Shown here: positions 1 to 6,115 of the stretch, piece by piece
Layout of the letters: each line of letters opens with the position of its first letter
How positions within the stretch are numbered: position 1 is the first letter of the stretch
Source: Sporosarcina ureae
Lineage (GTDB): Bacteria; Bacillota; Bacilli; Bacillales_A; Planococcaceae
DNA length: 64,000 nt
NCBI RefSeq assembly: GCF_002101375.1
Contig: NZ_CP015207.1
Coordinates: 2,868,001-2,932,000 of the forward strand
Direction of reading: 5' to 3'
Notes under the pieces: generated by a model
Told to the model about the DNA's origin: nothing
Database searches by the model: none
Seen by the model: only the letters and a program-made list of their open reading frames with translations
Made by a program: the position numbers and the translations under genes

Positions 1-2
1 TG

Positions 3-236
3 GAGACAGTTAAAGAACGGTATTCAATAGAAATTGAAGCTATAGCAAACAGACTAAATCATATGGAGCAAGGCTTAATAATGGAGTTGACACGCGTTAA
101 TATGCATGGAAGTCTTTCTACAAATGTGCAAGAGCTTACTAAAGATATAAATGTATTGATTTCTAAGATAGTGAATGAGTCGGATTCGGACTTGGATGGA
201 TTTGATGAATTATTTACACCTACAAATAAAAAATAA
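3..236 (+). CDS. Partial unknown protein, 5' end outside window
   Basis: An open frame enters from the left edge and stops at 234-236, giving the last 77 residues of a larger protein. The visible part is hydrophilic and probably helical (runs such as ERYSIEIEAIANRLNHMEQ) with an acidic tail before a final TNKK. I recognise no domain. It is AT-rich, unlike the genes at 0.7-4.5 kb, and is followed 21 bases later by another small same-strand gene, so the two may be co-transcribed. It lies inside the integrated element whose right boundary is near 4827. Coding status rests on the open frame and the well-placed downstream gene. Confidence 0.5.
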   Translation, partial: ETVKERYSIEIEAIANRLNHMEQGLIMELTRVNMHGSLSTNVQELTKDINVLISKIVNESDSDLDGFDELFTPTNKK

Positions 237-257
237 AGATAAGTAAGGAGAGTTTGC

Positions 258-437
258 ATGAATTCGTTTGATTGGATTACTCAAAAAGTATCAGAATTAG
301 ATGAAGTGTCTGCGAAGAGTGAACTGTCATTTATTTTGGTGAAGTATTCAGAAGTTGGACAACAAGGATATAAAAACGAAGATTTAATAGATGATATTAG
401 AAAGTTATATCTTGAATTAGGGTTAAATCGATATTGA
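258..437 (+). CDS. Small unknown protein, 59 aa
   Basis: An ATG at 258 is preceded by a good ribosome binding site (AAGGAG, 245-250) and the frame runs 59 codons to a TGA at 435-437. The protein is acidic and likely helical, with no signal peptide or membrane segment. It follows the partial gene ending at 236 and is closed by a hairpin terminator at 494-522, so it is probably the last gene of an operon in the mobile element. I do not recognise the family. Confidence 0.55.
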   Translation: MNSFDWITQKVSELDEVSAKSELSFILVKYSEVGQQGYKNEDLIDDIRKLYLELGLNRY

Positions 438-493
438 AAATATTTCTGCATATTAGGTTAGGACGGAGTCAAACTAAATACAGAAAAAGAGAA

Positions 494-522
494 GGACGCT
501 GATCGTTAGCGTTCTTTTTTTT
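494..522 (+). terminator. Rho-independent terminator
   Basis: GGACGCT and AGCGTTC pair (one G-T) around a short loop and are followed by a run of T. It ends the operon of the two AT-rich genes at 3-437. Confidence 0.75.
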
Positions 523-695
523 ATGCCAAAAACCTCCGCGCTAGTCGTTCTCTTACGTACGTACTATTAGAGGGAGGAGATGAAAAAATGATTTTGAGGT
601 TGTAAATTATGATGTTAGTCCGTCTATAAGGTAGGGAGACACTCGTTTTTATTTACATTACTAGTCGCCAAATAATACAAAGAGGAGATGATCGA

Positions 696-965
696 ATGAA
701 TAACGCAAAGAACGATTTTAAAACCATCCGCACATTCCACGAATTGAACCAAGAGCAATATGCCGAACTAATAGGAATTAGTCAGGGCTATGTCACGCTC
801 GTTGAAAATGGGCGACGTCGATTTACCGAGGATTTACGTGAAAGGGTCATGCGGGAGTTACGACTTACGCCCGACAAACTAGAGCGCATTCTTGCGATTC
901 AAGCGGGTTATGACGCTGCAAGAGCTACAATGCTGAACCAATCGAATACTACCCGACCGAGTTAA
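696..965 (+). CDS. XRE-family HTH DNA-binding protein, 89 aa
   Basis: Residues about 8-62 form a Cro/C1-type helix-turn-helix: helix 2 QEQYAELIGIS, turn, and recognition helix QGYVTLVENGRR, with the usual pattern LxxLRLTPDKLE after it. A strong ribosome binding site (AGAGGAG) lies just upstream of ATG 696. Such small single-domain regulators are typical of phages and integrative elements, where they repress or activate lytic or transfer genes. The next gene is about 360 bases away on the same strand. The target is unknown. The fold assignment is firm and the role is inferred. Confidence 0.8.
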   Translation: MNNAKNDFKTIRTFHELNQEQYAELIGISQGYVTLVENGRRRFTEDLRERVMRELRLTPDKLERILAIQAGYDAARATMLNQSNTTRPS

Positions 966-1326
966 CTTTCGACTCTTGTCCGTAGGGTAAGACCGACACT
1001 ATATACTAATGCTCGATTTAATACGTAAGTAAGAAGATTGTAAGAACGATAGTTTCGACATAAATGTGTAAGCATTTTGGCGGTATCTTTTGAACTTAAC
1101 ACGGTTAGGAGCAATTCAAGACAATCCTCCAGTGACAAGTCCCTGTAGGAAGTATCGAGATTCAGACAATCTAGCACAACAAATGTGCACAGAATGGATT
1201 TAAACGTTGTACCTATGCGGTTTGTAGCGTCTTCCCTTAAAGGGGATATAGATAAACGTGCACAGCGTTCGGGTTGTGTTCGCTACACGTAGAAAATAAT
1301 TTAAACGAAGAAATGGAGCTGGTGAG
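966..1326. other. Intergenic region without a supportable gene
   Basis: This 361-base gap between the XRE gene and the helicase-like gene holds only very short frames. It contains several GTGCAC/GTGCAC-like palindromes (near 1182 and 1257) but no hairpin followed by a T-run. It could hold the promoter and operator for the gene at 1327 or a replication-associated site; I cannot assign either. Confidence 0.4.
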
Positions 1327-2526
1327 ATGGAGAAAGTGAAAGTAATCGACGCAATCATGGGTGCGGGTAAGACGACGAAAGCGTTCGAAATCATTGAAAA
1401 GGCGGACGCGGGCGAAAAGTTCATTTACATTACGCCATTTCTTGCAGAGATTGAACGGATCAAGACGACAATTACGTCCCGAGCATTCGCAGAGCCGACG
1501 AATAGAGTTGCAGGTGGACGCAAGATGGATAGTCTCAAGCGCCTCATCGAGAACGGAGAGGACATAGCCGCTACACACTCGCTTTTCGAAATGGCAGATG
1601 ACGAACTAATCGAAATGATACAGACATCGGGCTACACGCTCATACTGGATGAGGTTATGGACGTTATCGACAAGGCAACCGTTTCACCTGCGGATATGCG
1701 TATCTTGCTCGAAAAGAAATTCATTGCGATTGAGAACAATGCCGTGAAATGGGTAGCGCCTGCCGCTGAATACGAATACGGGCGTTTTGATGATGTGAAG
1801 TTACTGGCGCAGGCGGGGAATCTTTATTATCACCGTAATACGTATCTCGTTTGGGCATTTCCGCCTCAAGTATTCGAGGCTTTCAATGAAGTGTACGTAT
1901 TGACCTATCTATTCAGGGCGCAAATTCAACGCTACTATTTCGACCTATACAAGATACCTTACGAAGTTTTAAGCATTAAGGATGGCGAAATCATACCACA
2001 TGACGTGCGAGCGGACAACCGCGCAGAGTTGAGGGCGCTAATCGACTTGTATGAGGGCGAGCATAACCGCCATGGAGAGCGTAGCAATTTCTCGTTTAGT
2101 AAGGGGTGGATGGGGCGTAGGAGTGACGATGAGATGCAAGCAATACAGCGGAGCATTTATACATATGTTAGGCGCATTGCGGATGCTAAGTCGGGCGAGG
2201 TTCTATGGACGACGCTCAAAGACTTTGAAACTGACTTAAAGGGGCGCGGATATAGTAAGGGCTTTTTACCGGTCAATATGCGGGCTACTAACGAATATGC
2301 CGAGCGAAGTGTACTAATCTACGCATACAGTCGCTTTATGAATCCGATCGAGAAGTCGTTCTTTCAGGATAATGGCGTGAAAGTTGACGAGGAATTGCTC
2401 GCGGTATCGGAAATGTTGCAATGGATATGGCGCTCGCGAATTCGAAACGCACAGCCGATTAAGCTATACCTACCTGCCGAACGTATGCGCAGACTACTTA
2501 CAGCATGGGCTAACTACGAGATTTAG
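1327..2526 (+). CDS. Phage/plasmid-type P-loop helicase-like protein
   Basis: 399 residues. A Walker A motif (MGAGKTT, residues 11-17) stands at the extreme N-terminus, a YITPFLAEIERI segment (33-45) resembles helicase motif Ia, and a Walker B/DEAD-like LILDEVMDV sits at 105-113. The C-terminal part contains VNMRATNEYAERS and an NP-E-FF stretch, which I recall from a family of DEAD/DEAH-like proteins encoded by Gram-positive phages and plasmids. This suggests ATP-driven nucleic-acid remodelling, perhaps in element replication. It begins at an ATG after GGAGCTGGTGAG, a modest ribosome binding site. Biochemical function is unproven; the ATPase fold is well supported. Confidence 0.7.
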   Translation: MEKVKVIDAIMGAGKTTKAFEIIEKADAGEKFIYITPFLAEIERIKTTITSRAFAEPTNRVAGGRKMDSLKRLIENGEDIAATHSLFEMADDELIEMIQTSGYTLILDEVMDVIDKATVSPADMRILLEKKFIAIENNAVKWVAPAAEYEYGRFDDVKLLAQAGNLYYHRNTYLVWAFPPQVFEAFNEVYVLTYLFRAQIQRYYFDLYKIPYEVLSIKDGEIIPHDVRADNRAELRALIDLYEGEHNRHGERSNFSFSKGWMGRRSDDEMQAIQRSIYTYVRRIADAKSGEVLWTTLKDFETDLKGRGYSKGFLPVNMRATNEYAERSVLIYAYSRFMNPIEKSFFQDNGVKVDEELLAVSEMLQWIWRSRIRNAQPIKLYLPAERMRRLLTAWANYEI

Positions 2527-2646
2527 AAAGTGAGGTATTGAGGCGTTTAAAGGGCGCTCACAGCGCGTTAAGGGGGCGTTGATAAGTACGGGTAAGGAAC
2601 GACTGCCAGGCGCTTGAAACACATAGGAAACGGAGGGGGGAGAACG

Positions 2647-2754
2647 ATGAAAACAACTAAGATAACATATCGGACGCAACTACCACGAAAGAATAAGCAG
2701 CGTAATAAAAACGGCTTTATTATGGACACGGATCGACCGCCACGCAAAGTCTAA
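2647..2754 (+). CDS. Tiny basic ORF, 35 aa, unknown
   Basis: An ATG at 2647 follows an unusually strong purine tract (GGAGGGGGGAG), and the frame runs 35 codons to TAA 2752-2754. The peptide is rich in Lys and Arg and has no membrane segment. It lies between the helicase-like gene and the 237-aa gene on the same strand. The ribosome binding site is the main evidence; the short length keeps confidence low. Confidence 0.4.
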   Translation: MKTTKITYRTQLPRKNKQRNKNGFIMDTDRPPRKV

Positions 2755-2816
2755 GTATTTCCGAGCGATGGCGTTAAGCAATGAAAATACAAAAACTATT
2801 AAAGGGGATAATCAAA

Positions 2817-3530
2817 ATGACAAACTATAAAAACTTACAGACGGCACTAGGGAATATGCACGAAATCAAAAAGAGTACGACAGCAGTTGCAAAAGGATTT
2901 AAGGACGACTTTTTAGAAAAGCAAGCGAAATTGCAGAGCGATAGAATGTTATCGGCAGAGGGTCGCATTATTAAGATTGACGAATACAAAGCGGAGCAAG
3001 GCGCGAAGTTTCTCACTAAAGCAAAAGAGATGCGAACGGAATACGACCAAGCTGCGGAAGATGCACAAAAGTATGCCGAGATGATACTTAACGATCCTGC
3101 TCATAAGCCGAACGAGGCGACACTAGCAACGTTTGACCGCCAACTAGCGAGATTGCAGACGGAGCTAATGCTATCTACGAACGCAGACAGCGCCTTGTCG
3201 CTCGTCAAGACTTTCGCAGAACAAACGACAGACGCGTATCTAATCGGCAAATTCAAGGAGACGCTACCGACGATTATCAGCGAAATTACGACACTAGCAG
3301 GCGTACAAGCTCCACAATACAAGCTAAAGCTACGCAAGATGGTAGACGGACTAGCGGTCGCGCCCGAAATCGAGGAGGCTCAAGCGGTCATTGATGGCGG
3401 TAGCATGAAAGGTAGTCCGGTATGGTTGGAACATGGCGTGCAACTGACGACAATCAGACAAGTCGTTAGCGGTGAGTATGCGCAGTTTGCGAACAATCCC
3501 ACTGCACACGTAGCAGAAACAGAAGTATAA
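2817..3530 (+). CDS. Unknown phage-like protein with helical N-terminus, 237 aa
   Basis: The start at ATG 2817 is chosen because AAAGGGGA lies 6-7 bases upstream; an in-frame ATG at 2781 lacks such a site. Residues about 1-110 are strongly charged and helical (probable coiled coil), and the C-terminal third is mixed, ending in an AHVAETEV tail. No signal peptide, transmembrane helix or catalytic motif is seen. It ends in front of a very strong terminator and is probably in one transcript with the helicase-like gene. The size and make-up would suit a phage scaffold or accessory replication protein, but that is a guess. Confidence 0.65.
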   Translation: MTNYKNLQTALGNMHEIKKSTTAVAKGFKDDFLEKQAKLQSDRMLSAEGRIIKIDEYKAEQGAKFLTKAKEMRTEYDQAAEDAQKYAEMILNDPAHKPNEATLATFDRQLARLQTELMLSTNADSALSLVKTFAEQTTDAYLIGKFKETLPTIISEITTLAGVQAPQYKLKLRKMVDGLAVAPEIEEAQAVIDGGSMKGSPVWLEHGVQLTTIRQVVSGEYAQFANNPTAHVAETEV

Positions 3531-3592
3531 GTGATAGACTCGCGTTTGGACTACGCAAAGCATAGGAGCGAGGCAAGTATGACCCCTTTTAT

Positions 3593-3639
3593 AGGCGGAT
3601 AGTTTGGCGTATATATGCGCTCGCTATCCGCCTTTTTTT
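3593..3639 (+). terminator. Strong rho-independent terminator
   Basis: A perfect 10-bp inverted repeat, AGGCGGATAG (3593-3602) and CTATCCGCCT (3624-3633), is followed by a T-run. It closes the transcript that includes the 237-aa gene. Confidence 0.9.
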
Positions 3640-3964
3640 ATGCGTACATTACGTGCGCTTGATGGACGATGTACAGCCGAGTCGATAGCGTAAAACCCTT
3701 GCGCTGTATAGGTTATAGTGATTAGCGTAAAGGTATTATACTTGACGTATTACGTAATGTGAGGTTAGGTTTGCGGATAGTTCCGCATAATCGGTTGAGG
3801 CGTTCAGGTGCATGGATAGACGTCGAACTCGAGGGGGTGCAAGTTCGGCAAACAGGAAACGAGCGTAATCATATCTTTACAATATTGACTACGATGAAGC
3901 GTCCGTGATAGTATTGAGTCATAGCGTAATCATAAGTAATGGTCATAAGTGGAGGCGGGTATAT
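3640..3964. other. Structured non-coding region upstream of resolvase (candidate res site)
   Basis: No gene is visible. The stretch contains a palindrome ATTACGTAAT (3749-3758), an inverted repeat TGCGGA-tagt-TCCGCA (3772-3787) and the resolvase promoter. Small serine resolvases often act on a res site of paired inverted repeats directly upstream of their own gene; this is the natural place for one here. The assignment is inference. Confidence 0.4.
3885..3914 (+). promoter_or_regulatory. Sigma-A-type promoter for the resolvase gene
   Basis: TTGACT (3885-3890) and TAGTAT (3909-3914) are separated by 18 bp, and the resolvase start codon is 51 bp past the -10 box. Confidence 0.6.
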
Positions 3965-4522
3965 ATGAGAATTGGATATGCGAGGGTATCGGGGTTGGGT
4001 CAATCATTAACGGAACAGGTAGCGCAATTAAAGGACGCAGGCTGTCAGGTAATATACGAAGAGGTATTCACGGGAACTACTGCGGATCGTCCCGAGTTTC
4101 AGGCGACAATGGCGGTGCTAGAGGCGGGGGATGTATTAGTGGTAACTAAGCTAGACCGGTTTGCTCGGTCGGCATCGGACGCCATAACGCACATAAGGGC
4201 GCTCATGAAGCGAGGGGTTGCCGTACATATACTGAACATGGGCGTAGTTGAAGATACGACGACAGGCCGCTTACTGCTCACGATATTGTCGGGCTTTGCC
4301 GAGTTTGAACGCGATATGATTGTCGAACGTTTGGCGGAAGGTAAAGCGGCCGCAAGGGCTGCGGGTACATTGCGGGAGGGGCGACCGAGGAAGTACGCGC
4401 CCGAGCAGATGGAACACGCCATGACGCTACTCGAAACGAATAGCTATACCGAGGTTGAAAGGCTTACGGGAATATCGAAAGCAACTTTGACGCGATACAA
4501 ACGAAAGCAAAAGCGTGTATAG
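3965..4522 (+). CDS. Small serine recombinase (resolvase/invertase family)
   Basis: 185 residues from ATG 3965, which has GGAGGCGGG upstream; an earlier in-frame start at 3905 has none. The N-terminal catalytic domain carries the YARVS motif with the nucleophile Ser9, and the LDRFARSASDA arginine motif follows. The E-helix region (FAEFERDMIVERLAEG) leads to a C-terminal Hin-like helix-turn-helix (EVERLTGISKATLTRYKR). The length fits Tn3-type resolvases or DNA invertases, which resolve dimers or flip segments, rather than large serine integrases. It probably keeps the mobile element monomeric or controls an invertible region, and is the last gene before the attachment remnant. Confidence 0.9.
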   Translation: MRIGYARVSGLGQSLTEQVAQLKDAGCQVIYEEVFTGTTADRPEFQATMAVLEAGDVLVVTKLDRFARSASDAITHIRALMKRGVAVHILNMGVVEDTTTGRLLLTILSGFAEFERDMIVERLAEGKAAARAAGTLREGRPRKYAPEQMEHAMTLLETNSYTEVERLTGISKATLTRYKRKQKRV

Positions 4523-4530
4523 AACGAAGT

Positions 4531-4573
4531 CGAGCAAGTCAATCCGAGATATGACGGACTGCTCGGCTTTTTT
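4531..4573 (+). terminator. Terminator after resolvase
   Basis: CGAGCA (4531-4536) pairs with TGCTCG (4560-4565); the stem extends inward with a bulge and is followed by a T-run. Confidence 0.75.
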
Positions 4574-4691
4574 TATTCCGAAACCCCCAAACGCCCCCAT
4601 CGTACGCCCCTTAACTGGCGAAAGAAACGACCGTACTATTTTTCGAACTCGGGTGGTTACGTAATTAATTAAGGTATCGTAAAGGTAGCGG

Positions 4692-4720
4692 TTGACACGC
4701 ATTATTTTACGTGTTAGTAT
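4692..4720 (+). promoter_or_regulatory. Near-consensus promoter pointing out of the element
   Basis: TTGACA (4692-4697), a 17-bp spacer and TAGTAT (4715-4720). ACACG (4695-4699) and CGTGT (4710-4714) form an inverted repeat between the boxes, a possible operator. No open frame of note follows before the tRNA remnant, so in the integrated state it fires into the attachment site and chromosome. In an excised circle it would read into the other end of the element. Confidence 0.65.
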
Positions 4721-4780
4721 AAGAAACATCGTATACATGACGCGGTTTACCGTTTAATACTACGTGCAAATTCCGATTCC

Positions 4781-4827
4781 TCACCTTGACAGGGTGGAGG
4801 TCGCTGGTTCGAGCCCAGTCGGAGTCA
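4781..4827 (+). pseudogene. 3' half of a tRNA-Val(GAC) gene: attachment-site remnant
   Basis: The anticodon stem TCACC/GGTGG encloses the 7-nt loop TTGACAG with anticodon GAC. A variable loop follows, then a T arm (GCTGG-TTCGAGC-CCAGT) and the 3' acceptor strand CGGAGTC plus discriminator A at 4827. The 5' acceptor strand and D arm are absent: the bases before 4781 do not fit them. No CCA is encoded. A tRNA cut at the anticodon arm with its 3' end intact is the classic product of site-specific integration, so this marks the right end of the element; the intact tRNA should lie to the left of the window. Confidence 0.85.
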
Positions 4828-4882
4828 TAGGTGCCAAACCTAAGTTATTTACCGTAGGAACACGGTTTATAACAATAAGCAG

Positions 4883-4918
4883 TCCTATTAGACCGAATGT
4901 CTAGGGGCTGTTTTTTTA
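4883..4918 (+). terminator. Terminator downstream of the tRNA remnant
   Basis: CAGTCCT pairs (with wobbles) with GGGGCTG, an inner TAGAC/GTCTA stem stacks on it, and seven T follow. It is probably the original terminator of the tRNA-Val gene, left on the chromosomal side. Confidence 0.7.
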
Positions 4919-5033
4919 TGTCTAGATTTATTTTTCGCAATTACTGTCAAATGATATTCGAGCGCACCACCCGTCAAGCGGTGTATACTTATCATGCGAG
5001 TACCTATTTAAATAAGCAGGAGGCTAACATATA

Positions 5034-5927
5034 ATGAAAAGAAAACAAGTAACATCTAATGTAAAAGAATATACAGTGGAACAACCGATAGAGTTATTGC
5101 CATACTTATTGAAGGTAATGTCAAAAAGCAGTAGAAATTCGGTAAAATCCATTCTTACGCGTGGTCAAGTTATGGTGGATGGTCAAATGACAACCAAACA
5201 TAATCAGCCGTTAGCGCCTGGACAAAAGGTGGAAATACAAAGTAATAAAACAGCTATAAATGTCTCGAAGTTAGTCGGTGTATCTATTCTCCATGAAGAT
5301 GACGATATCATCGTGATCAATAAAGAAGCAGGTATTCTTTCTGTAGCTTCTGAAAAAGAAAAAGATCAGACAGCCTATAGAGAAATCACAAAGTACGTGA
5401 AGAGGAGCCATCCTGAAAACCGAATTTTTGTTGTGCACCGTCTGGATAGAGATACATCAGGTGTGATGATGTTTGCCAAAAATGAAGAAACCCAGAAAGC
5501 TTTGCAAAGTACATGGAATGAATCGGTAAAGGAACGTTTGTATACTGCGCTTGTCGAAGGAAAAGTACGAACAGAATCAGGGACTATTTCGTCTTGGTTA
5601 ACCGAAAATAGTGCGTTTAGAGTATATTCAAACCCAACTGACAATGGCGGCCAGCATGCCGTTACACATTATAGAAGAGTACAAGCGAATAAAGATTGCT
5701 CATTGCTAGAAGTACTTCTAGAAACGGGTCGGAAAAACCAAATCCGTGTGCATATGGAAGAATTGGGTCATCCAGTGATAGGTGACAAAAAGTATGGTGC
5801 TACAGGTAACCCTTTGCGCAGAGTGGGACTTCATGCCACAGCTCTGTCTTTTCTACATCCACGTACAGGGGAATTAGTCCGATTTGAAGCAGAAATACCT
5901 CAGATCTTCATTACGCGCTCAAAATAA
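5034..5927 (+). CDS. RluA-family rRNA/tRNA pseudouridine synthase
   Basis: 297 residues. An S4-like RNA-binding segment (about 15-75) is followed by the RluA/RluD catalytic domain, with the signature VVHRLDRDTSGVMMFAKN including the catalytic Asp, the LLETGRKNQIRVHMEELGHPVIGD core, and a C-terminal LHATALSFLHPRTGEL. The enzyme isomerises specific uridines in structured RNA; the target (23S rRNA or tRNA) cannot be told from sequence. The closest B. subtilis relatives by layout are YhcT/YjbO/YlyB. ATG 5034 has a CAGGAGG site. It is the first chromosomal gene beyond the element and has its own terminator at 5943-5976. Confidence 0.9.
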   Translation: MKRKQVTSNVKEYTVEQPIELLPYLLKVMSKSSRNSVKSILTRGQVMVDGQMTTKHNQPLAPGQKVEIQSNKTAINVSKLVGVSILHEDDDIIVINKEAGILSVASEKEKDQTAYREITKYVKRSHPENRIFVVHRLDRDTSGVMMFAKNEETQKALQSTWNESVKERLYTALVEGKVRTESGTISSWLTENSAFRVYSNPTDNGGQHAVTHYRRVQANKDCSLLEVLLETGRKNQIRVHMEELGHPVIGDKKYGATGNPLRRVGLHATALSFLHPRTGELVRFEAEIPQIFITRSK

Positions 5928-5942
5928 TAAACCGTTCATTTT

Positions 5943-5976
5943 GCAGTTCCTTGGATTATCTAAGGAACTGCTTTTT
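5943..5976 (+). terminator. Terminator of the pseudouridine synthase gene
   Basis: Perfect 10-bp stem GCAGTTCCTT (5943-5952) / AAGGAACTGC (5962-5971) plus five T. Confidence 0.92.
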
Positions 5977-5985
5977 CACGTCATT

Positions 5986-6007
5986 CATTCAAATAATCAT
6001 TTGAATG
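5986..6007. promoter_or_regulatory. CadC/ArsR-type operator
   Basis: CATTCAAAT-aatc-ATTTGAATG is a perfect 9-bp inverted repeat placed just upstream of the cadA -35 box. It matches the TCAAATA...TATTTGA pattern bound by metal-sensing SmtB/ArsR repressors such as CadC of plasmid pI258. A weaker CAATC/GATTG repeat lies at 6051-6068. No cadC gene is present in the window, so the repressor must be encoded elsewhere. Confidence 0.7.
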
Positions 6008-6013
6008 AAGAAA

Positions 6014-6042
6014 TTGACAAAATATCTAGAATTGCATATACT
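6014..6042 (+). promoter_or_regulatory. cadA promoter
   Basis: TTGACA (6014-6019), 17-bp spacer, TATACT (6037-6042); close to the sigma-A consensus and adjacent to the CadC-like operator. Confidence 0.85.
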
Positions 6043-6115
6043 AAATTAAACAATCAAACGAACGATTGAATGATTTATTTGTTAAAATGAATGATTTTTT
6101 GAGGGGACTGATCAC

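Noticed and set aside
3965..4522. The serine recombinase as the element's integrase
   Set aside because: At 185 residues it is resolvase-sized and lacks the large C-terminal domain of serine integrases; integration into tRNA genes is usually by tyrosine recombinases.
4781..4827. A complete tRNA gene
   Set aside because: The 5' acceptor strand and D arm cannot be found upstream, so it is only a 3' fragment.
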